A DNA stretch of 55,938 nt, taken from positions 1 to 55,938 of the forward strand of contig PXSK01000014.1 in assembly GCA_003022865.1 (NCBI GenBank), written 5' to 3'. The DNA is from Halobacteriales archaeon SW_5_70_135 (lineage in GTDB: Archaea > Halobacteriota > Halobacteria > Halobacteriales > SW-7-71-33). Shown here in pieces: positions 51,880-55,938 of this stretch (position 1 is its first letter; every line of letters starts with the position of its first letter). The translations under genes were made by a program, and so were the position numbers. The notes below the pieces were generated by a model, which saw only the letters and a list, made by a program, of their open reading frames with translations, was not told where the DNA came from and ran no database searches.

Positions 51880-52120
51880 GTGGTGCCGTCTGTGAACTAC
51901 CCCGACCTACTCCCTCGGCGCTTCGCGCCTCGGTTCTTGAGGTCGTGGCTTCCTGCGTCGGCGTCGGAACGTGCAGGGACCGTCCCCACAGCGGTTCCAG
52001 ACTCCACAGGCGTTGTCCCTCGCTGGGTGGTTCGGAGTGTCCCACTCCTACCGGTTAGACACTCGGCCACAACCGCCGTTGCACGCTTCTTGTCGCGTTT
52101 GAACAACGCCGGACACATGG
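51880..52120 (-). pseudogene. Possible remnant of an IS200/IS605-type tnpB 3' end
   Basis: On the minus strand one frame reads TTPVESGTAVGTVPARSDAD, then AGSHDLKNRGAKRRGSRSG before the stop at 51897. The pattern 'tpVEtaxaVgT...eaGSHdLK' closes many haloarchaeal TnpB (IS1341-type) proteins. The DNA around 51905-51950 also resembles the structured right end of such elements. Nothing of the RuvC or zinc-finger core is seen, so this is at most a 3' scar. Confidence is limited because I rely on memory of TnpB tails. Confidence 0.4.
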
Positions 52121-52127
52121 TGAGCGT

Positions 52128-52160
52128 CTTACTACCATGTCCGACCGCCGGGGTAGTAAG
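52128..52160. repeat. 9-bp hairpin in the gene-poor region
   Basis: CTTACTACC (52128-52136) pairs with GGTAGTAAG (52152-52160) around a 15-base loop. It sits just beyond the putative tnpB remnant. The rest of the 862-base gap (51856-52717) shows no gene I can support, only GC-rich sequence. Confidence 0.55.
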
Positions 52161-52717
52161 GCCACGCCGTACAGTGGAACTGAAAACGATGACGGGTGCT
52201 GTATGCCCTCCCTGCTCGCGGCTTCGGCGCTCGCTGAGGAAGGGGGCTTAGCGCCCTGCACCGCACAAGGCTAAGACTGCGGTGTCCTACAAAGCCCCGA
52301 TAAGCCGGACTCCCGCGACTCGCTGCACTCCTCACTCCGCTCGTTGCGGTGCTCGCATCGCCAGGGTTCGTCCAGCCTATCGCCCCTTTCGGTCCTATCC
52401 CGGGTCAGAAGCCGACGAGAGTGGTACTGAAAGGGACGGTCCGACTGCGGGACACGCCGAAGCAAGCACTGCATGGAGCACGCCGTGAGCGACCGAAGCG
52501 CGCGGCGAGGAACTCGCGAACGGGGTGAGCAAGACGAGAGGTCGCACCAGCGTAACGACCGCAGGGAGCGCAGGACCGTCCTCTCGTACGCGCGGCAGCA
52601 GTCGGCGGGGGACTCCTGGGCTCGGATACACACGCCAGGCTCGACAGAGCACTCGACTGTCCCGGCAGACGGGGAAACGCAGGCGTTAAGTTCCGACCAC
52701 TCCGACCCGGGAGACGC

Positions 52718-52788
52718 GGGACCGTGGGGTAGTGGTATCCTCAGCGCATGGGGTGCGTTGGACCCGAGTTCGACTCTCGGCGGTCCCA
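52718..52788 (+). tRNA. tRNA-Pro (anticodon GGG)
   Basis: A complete 71-base cloverleaf including discriminator A. Acceptor GGGACCG pairs with CGGTCCC. The anticodon stem AGCGC/GCGTT (one G-U) encloses ATGGGGT, anticodon GGG for CCC/CCU. The T-arm is CCGAG-TTCGACT-CTCGG. A TATA-like GTTAAG lies about 30 bases upstream (52685-52690). CCA is not encoded. Confidence 0.95.
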
Positions 52789-52917
52789 TCTCTTGGCGTC
52801 GTTCTCGACCGTCCTCCCGCGTCGAGAACCCGGCCCTTCACAGTCGGCGTTCGACCACGCACCGCGAGGGGCCCTTCGACACCGTTTTGTCCGCGGCTTC
52901 CGCGCACTCGACGGAAG

Positions 52918-53616
52918 ATGGTCGCACCGGAGGCCGCCGTCGTCGTGCCCGCCTACGACGAGGCCGACCGTCTCGACCGCACGCTCGACGCGCTGGCGGG
53001 ACAGGACGCCCCCGTCGTCGTCGTCGCCAGTGGCGAGGACGGCACGCCCGCCCTCGCCCGCGAGCACGCCGCCGTCGACCGCGTTCTCGAAGACGAGGGT
53101 CGGGGGCCGGCGGCCGCGCGCAACGCCGGCGCCCGGGCCGCCGACACGGCGGTCGTCTGCTTCACCGACGCCGACACGGTCGTCCCGCCCGGCTGGGTCG
53201 ACCGCCACCGCAGTAACTACCACCGCTCCGAGGTCGTCGGCGTCGGCGGCCCGCTGCGACCGCTGAACGGCGACCTCGGCGACCGACTGGCCTTTCGCGT
53301 GCTCTCGGACTACTGGTACCGCGTCTCCTGGCCCGTCGGCTTCGTCCAGGCCTCGGCGAACAACTGCAGCTACCGCCGCGAGCCGTTCCTTGCGGCCGGC
53401 GGCTTCGACCCCGAATTGGGCTTCATCGAGGACACCGACGCCTCGTTGCGGATGCGTCGCGTCGGCGAGATGGTGTACGACCCGCTGGCGTACGCCGAGA
53501 CCTCGCCGCGCCGACAGCACGACGAGGGCTACGTCGGCCTCTTTCTGACTTACGCCCGGGGCTATCTCCGTTACGCGCTCGGTCGTGACCCGGGTGAGGG
53601 TTACTTTCGGCGCTAG
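52918..53616 (+). CDS. Family 2 glycosyltransferase
   Basis: 232 residues from ATG at 52918. VVVPAYDEADRLDRTLDALA is the first beta-strand/helix of the GT-A fold. VCFTDADTVVPPGWVDRH carries the metal-binding Asp-x-Asp. FIEDTDASLRMRRVGEM holds the E-D motif of the catalytic site. It likely moves a sugar from a nucleotide or lipid donor at the membrane. It lacks membrane helices. Acceptor unknown. Confidence 0.85.
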   Translation: MVAPEAAVVVPAYDEADRLDRTLDALAGQDAPVVVVASGEDGTPALAREHAAVDRVLEDEGRGPAAARNAGARAADTAVVCFTDADTVVPPGWVDRHRSNYHRSEVVGVGGPLRPLNGDLGDRLAFRVLSDYWYRVSWPVGFVQASANNCSYRREPFLAAGGFDPELGFIEDTDASLRMRRVGEMVYDPLAYAETSPRRQHDEGYVGLFLTYARGYLRYALGRDPGEGYFRR

Positions 53617-53685
53617 TGAGTTCGGGCTCGGGTCCGAGTCCGGGGGCGGCGAAACGACCTTGAGTCGGTGTCACCGACGACGACC

Positions 53686-54705
53686 ATGACCGACGACGAG
53701 GACCGGCTCCGGGCGCCGCCCGGGGGCGGACGAGGTCGCGTCCGCGTCCGCACCGGCGCACGCGTCCACTTCGGCTTCGGCAACCTCTCGCTCGCTCACC
53801 GGCGACTGTACGGCGGAGTCGGTGCCGGCCTCGCCGAGCCGGGCGTCTCCCTGACCGTCGAGCCCGCCGACGACATTGCGGCACCGGACGCCGTCCGCGA
53901 CGCCGTCGAGCGGTCCGTCGACCGTCTCGGCGTCACCGGCGCCCGCGTCGAGGTCGAGCAGCGCCTGCCGGAACACGTCGGTCTCGGGAGCGGCACCCAG
54001 CACGCGCTCGCGGTTCACGTCGGCGTCGCGACCGCCCACGGACTCGACCCACACCCGCGGGAGGCGGCGCCCGCGCTGGGCCGTGGCGGCCGCAGCGGCG
54101 TCGGCGTCGCCGTCTTCGAGGACGGCGGCGTCGTCGTCGACGCGGGCCACCCAGCGTCGCGGTTCACTGCCGACCCGCCGCCGAGCGGCAGCTGGTCGGT
54201 GCCGCGGCCGGTCGCCCACCACCGACCGCCGACGGCGTGGCGCCTGCTGCTGGTGACGCCCGACGTCGAGCCGGGTCGGGCCGGCAGCGAGGAGGACAGC
54301 GCCGTACGGTCGGTCGTCGAGGACGCCGACCCCGGCATCGCCGACCGGATCGCCGGCGTGATCGCCCGCGGACTGCTGCCGGCGGTCGTCGAGGGCGACC
54401 TCGCGGCGTTCGGCCGGGCCGTCGAGACGGTCAGCCGGCTCAACGGCGCCTGGTTCGCCGACCAGCAGGGCGGCGTCTACCGACCCGCCGTCGCCCCCGT
54501 CGTCGAGTCGCTGTCGAGCGCGACGCCGGTCGAGGGTGCCGGCCAGTCCTCGTGGGGGCCGACCGTCTTCGGCGTCACCGCCGCCGACCGCGCCGACCGC
54601 GCCCGCGAGGCCGGTCGCCGGGCGCTGGACCGCGCCGGTGTCGGTGGTACCGTCCGCGTCGTCCCGTTCGCCAGCGAGGGCGCCCGCGTCGAGGCCGTCG
54701 ACTGA
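53686..54705 (+). CDS. GHMP-fold protein, beta-RFAP synthase-like
   Basis: 339 residues from ATG at 53686. RVRTGARVHFGFGNLSLAHR is the N-terminal strand of beta-ribofuranosylaminobenzene 5'-phosphate synthase relatives, and LPEHVGLGSGTQHALAVHVG is the GHMP phosphate-binding loop. VVEGAGQSSWGPTVFGV (about 295-311) is the C-terminal GHMP motif. In methanogens this enzyme makes the methanopterin precursor from PRPP and 4-aminobenzoate. Haloarchaea do not use methanopterin, so the product is uncertain. Confidence 0.8.
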   Translation: MTDDEDRLRAPPGGGRGRVRVRTGARVHFGFGNLSLAHRRLYGGVGAGLAEPGVSLTVEPADDIAAPDAVRDAVERSVDRLGVTGARVEVEQRLPEHVGLGSGTQHALAVHVGVATAHGLDPHPREAAPALGRGGRSGVGVAVFEDGGVVVDAGHPASRFTADPPPSGSWSVPRPVAHHRPPTAWRLLLVTPDVEPGRAGSEEDSAVRSVVEDADPGIADRIAGVIARGLLPAVVEGDLAAFGRAVETVSRLNGAWFADQQGGVYRPAVAPVVESLSSATPVEGAGQSSWGPTVFGVTAADRADRAREAGRRALDRAGVGGTVRVVPFASEGARVEAVD

Positions 54706-54715
54706 CCGTCGTCGG

Positions 54716-55938
54716 TCAGTCGTCGCTCGCCGGCGTGACCGGTTCCTCCGGCACGCCGTGGAGGTGACAGGCGGCGGCCTGCTCCCTGTCGTCGAGCAGC
54801 GGCGTGCGGGTCTCGCAGACGCTCTCGAAGCGCTCGTGCAGCCGGTCGGCGGCCGCCGACTCCTCGCCCTCGGCGAGTGCGCCGAGCGCCTCGCGCACGG
54901 TTTCGCGGTTCTCGCCGGCGAGGTCGGCCTCGAACAGTTCGGCCTCCAGGGCGTCGACGAGCCCGGTGCGGGGACCGGTCCGTTCCTCGGCGGCCTCGCG
55001 GACGGAGGCCGGCAGTCCCTCGCGTTCGAGCCGGTCGCGTAGGTCCATCACCTCCCGGTAGGCGGCCTGGTCGACGGCGACGTCGTCGGGCGAGATGACG
55101 CGGGGACAGCGCGTGCGGAACCGACAGCCCGAGGGCGGGTCACGCGGCGAGGGGACGTCGCCCTCCAGGACGTCCACCTCGCGGTCGCGCTCGCTCGCCT
55201 CCGCACGGGGGACACTGTCGAGCAGCGCCCGCGTGTACGGGTGTCGCGGCTCGTCGAACACCCGCTCCGTGGGCCCGATCTCCGCGATCTCGCCGAGGTA
55301 CATCACCGCGACGCGGTCGGAGATGTGCCGCACCACGGAGAGGTCGTGGGCGATGAACAGGTAGGTGAGGTCGAGCTCCTCCTGCAGGTCCGACAGGAGG
55401 TTGAGGACCTGTGCCTGCACCGAGACGTCGAGCGCGCTCACCGGCTCGTCGAGCACGACGAAGTCGGGTTCGAGCGCGAGCGCCCGGGCGATGCCGATCC
55501 GCTGGCGCTGTCCGCCGGAGAACTCGTGGGGGTAGCGGTCGAACTGGCCGCTCGACAGCCCCACCAGTTCGAGCAGTTCGAGCACGCGCTCGTGGCGGTC
55601 CCCGCCGCGCTTCCAGTCGTGGATGTCGAGCGGCTCGCGGACGATCTCGCCGGCGGTCATCCGCGGGTCGAGACTGGAGAAGGGGTCCTGGAAGACGATC
55701 TGTGCCTGCCGGCGGAACGCCCGCATGCCGTCGCCGTCCATCCCGAAGACGTCGTCGCCGTCGAACACCATGCGACCGTCGGTCGGCTCCCGCAGGCGAA
55801 GCAGCGTCTCCGCCGTCGTCGACTTGCCACAGCCGGACTCGCCGACCAGGCCCAGGGTCTCGCCCTCGCGGACGTCGAAGCTCACGCCGTCGACGGCGCG
55901 CACCCGTCGCGGCTCCCGCCCGAGCAGCCGGTCGTAGA
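54716..55938 (-). CDS. Oligopeptide/dipeptide ABC transporter ATPase (OppF/DppF-like), 5' end outside window
   Basis: At least 407 residues are visible; the frame is open through the right edge ([17 protein letters not shown]). Walker [20 protein letters not shown]-loop: [19 protein letters not shown]; signature: [20 protein letters not shown]; Walker [21 protein letters not shown]. The C-terminal oligopeptide-family domain has [12 protein letters not shown] and, with an extra ~100-residue helical insert, the Cys-rich [10 protein letters not shown] and a later C at [13 protein letters not shown], as for the Fe-S-like site of this family. It energises uptake of peptides or nickel-like substrates. 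Its partner genes should lie to the right. Confidence 0.9.
   Translation of the reverse strand, partial: YDRLLGREPRRVRAVDGVSFDVREGETLGLVGESGCGKSTTAETLLRLREPTDGRMVFDGDDVFGMDGDGMRAFRRQAQIVFQDPFSSLDPRMTAGEIVREPLDIHDWKRGGDRHERVLELLELVGLSSGQFDRYPHEFSGGQRQRIGIARALALEPDFVVLDEPVSALDVSVQAQVLNLLSDLQEELDLTYLFIAHDLSVVRHISDRVAVMYLGEIAEIGPTERVFDEPRHPYTRALLDSVPRAEASERDREVDVLEGDVPSPRDPPSGCRFRTRCPRVISPDDVAVDQAAYREVMDLRDRLEREGLPASVREAAEERTGPRTGLVDALEAELFEADLAGENRETVREALGALAEGEESAAADRLHERFESVCETRTPLLDDREQAAACHLHGVPEEPVTPASDD

Overview
The window comes from a haloarchaeon (class Halobacteria). The chromosomal part is very GC-rich, the predicted proteins are strongly acidic, and many start codons lie about 25 bases behind TATA-like boxes with almost no leader. 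The gene set is archaeal: stalk proteins L10/L1/L11, S8e, Lsm, a HEWD protein, DUF2240, and Tat lipoproteins. I do not assign a genus.

Layout. 1-3.2 kb: ribosomal stalk cluster L11-L1-L10 on the minus strand. It is followed by a decayed rpl12 (P1), while the tail of an apparently intact P1 runs in from the left edge on the plus strand. 3.2-26.4 kb: mostly housekeeping and conserved haloarchaeal genes: an acetolactate synthase-like TPP enzyme, an epimerase, a PiT phosphate permease, a GNAT/zinc-ribbon protein, DUF1028, an APH-like kinase, purF overlapping lsm, an M42 peptidase, folD, a DUF3105 protein, a crotonase, tRNA-Gly, and several very small zinc-ribbon or membrane proteins. Intergenic spacers here hold degenerate tandem repeats and hairpins.

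26.4-36.9 kb: a ~10.4 kb integrative element in the 3' end of tRNA-Thr(GGT). It is bounded by 40-bp att repeats (36/40 identical) and is visibly poorer in GC than its flanks. It carries a broken tyrosine integrase, a ribbon-helix-helix/PIN toxin-antitoxin pair, and an AbiE-like winged-helix/nucleotidyltransferase pair behind an unusual operator array (three ATGCAT palindromes exactly 37 bp apart). It also has a second two-winged-helix regulator with its own operator, a small wHTH operon, and a very large histidine kinase with two kinase cores broken by one frameshift. A decayed second copy of the AbiE antitoxin and its operator lies beside the right att site.

36.9-41.1 kb: a photolyase and a cluster of decayed genes (DUF4864-like, a small minus-strand gene, an enolase-superfamily relic). 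41.2-51.9 kb: TatA, a GlpA-like oxidoreductase, hypoxanthine phosphoribosyltransferase, DUF2240, S8e, then a phosphate regulon. In the regulon an AbrB-PhoU regulator diverges from pstS-pstC-pstA-pstB-phoU, whose last four genes overlap by one to three bases. 51.9-55.9 kb: a gene-poor stretch with a possible TnpB remnant, tRNA-Pro(GGG), a glycosyltransferase, a GHMP/beta-RFAP synthase-like protein, and an oligopeptide ABC ATPase cut by the right edge.

The most notable points are the replacement of the operon copy of rpl12 by a copy elsewhere, the 37-bp-periodic operator of the AbiE-like module, the dual-core kinase on the element, and palindromes built from tRNA-Gly T-arm sequence.
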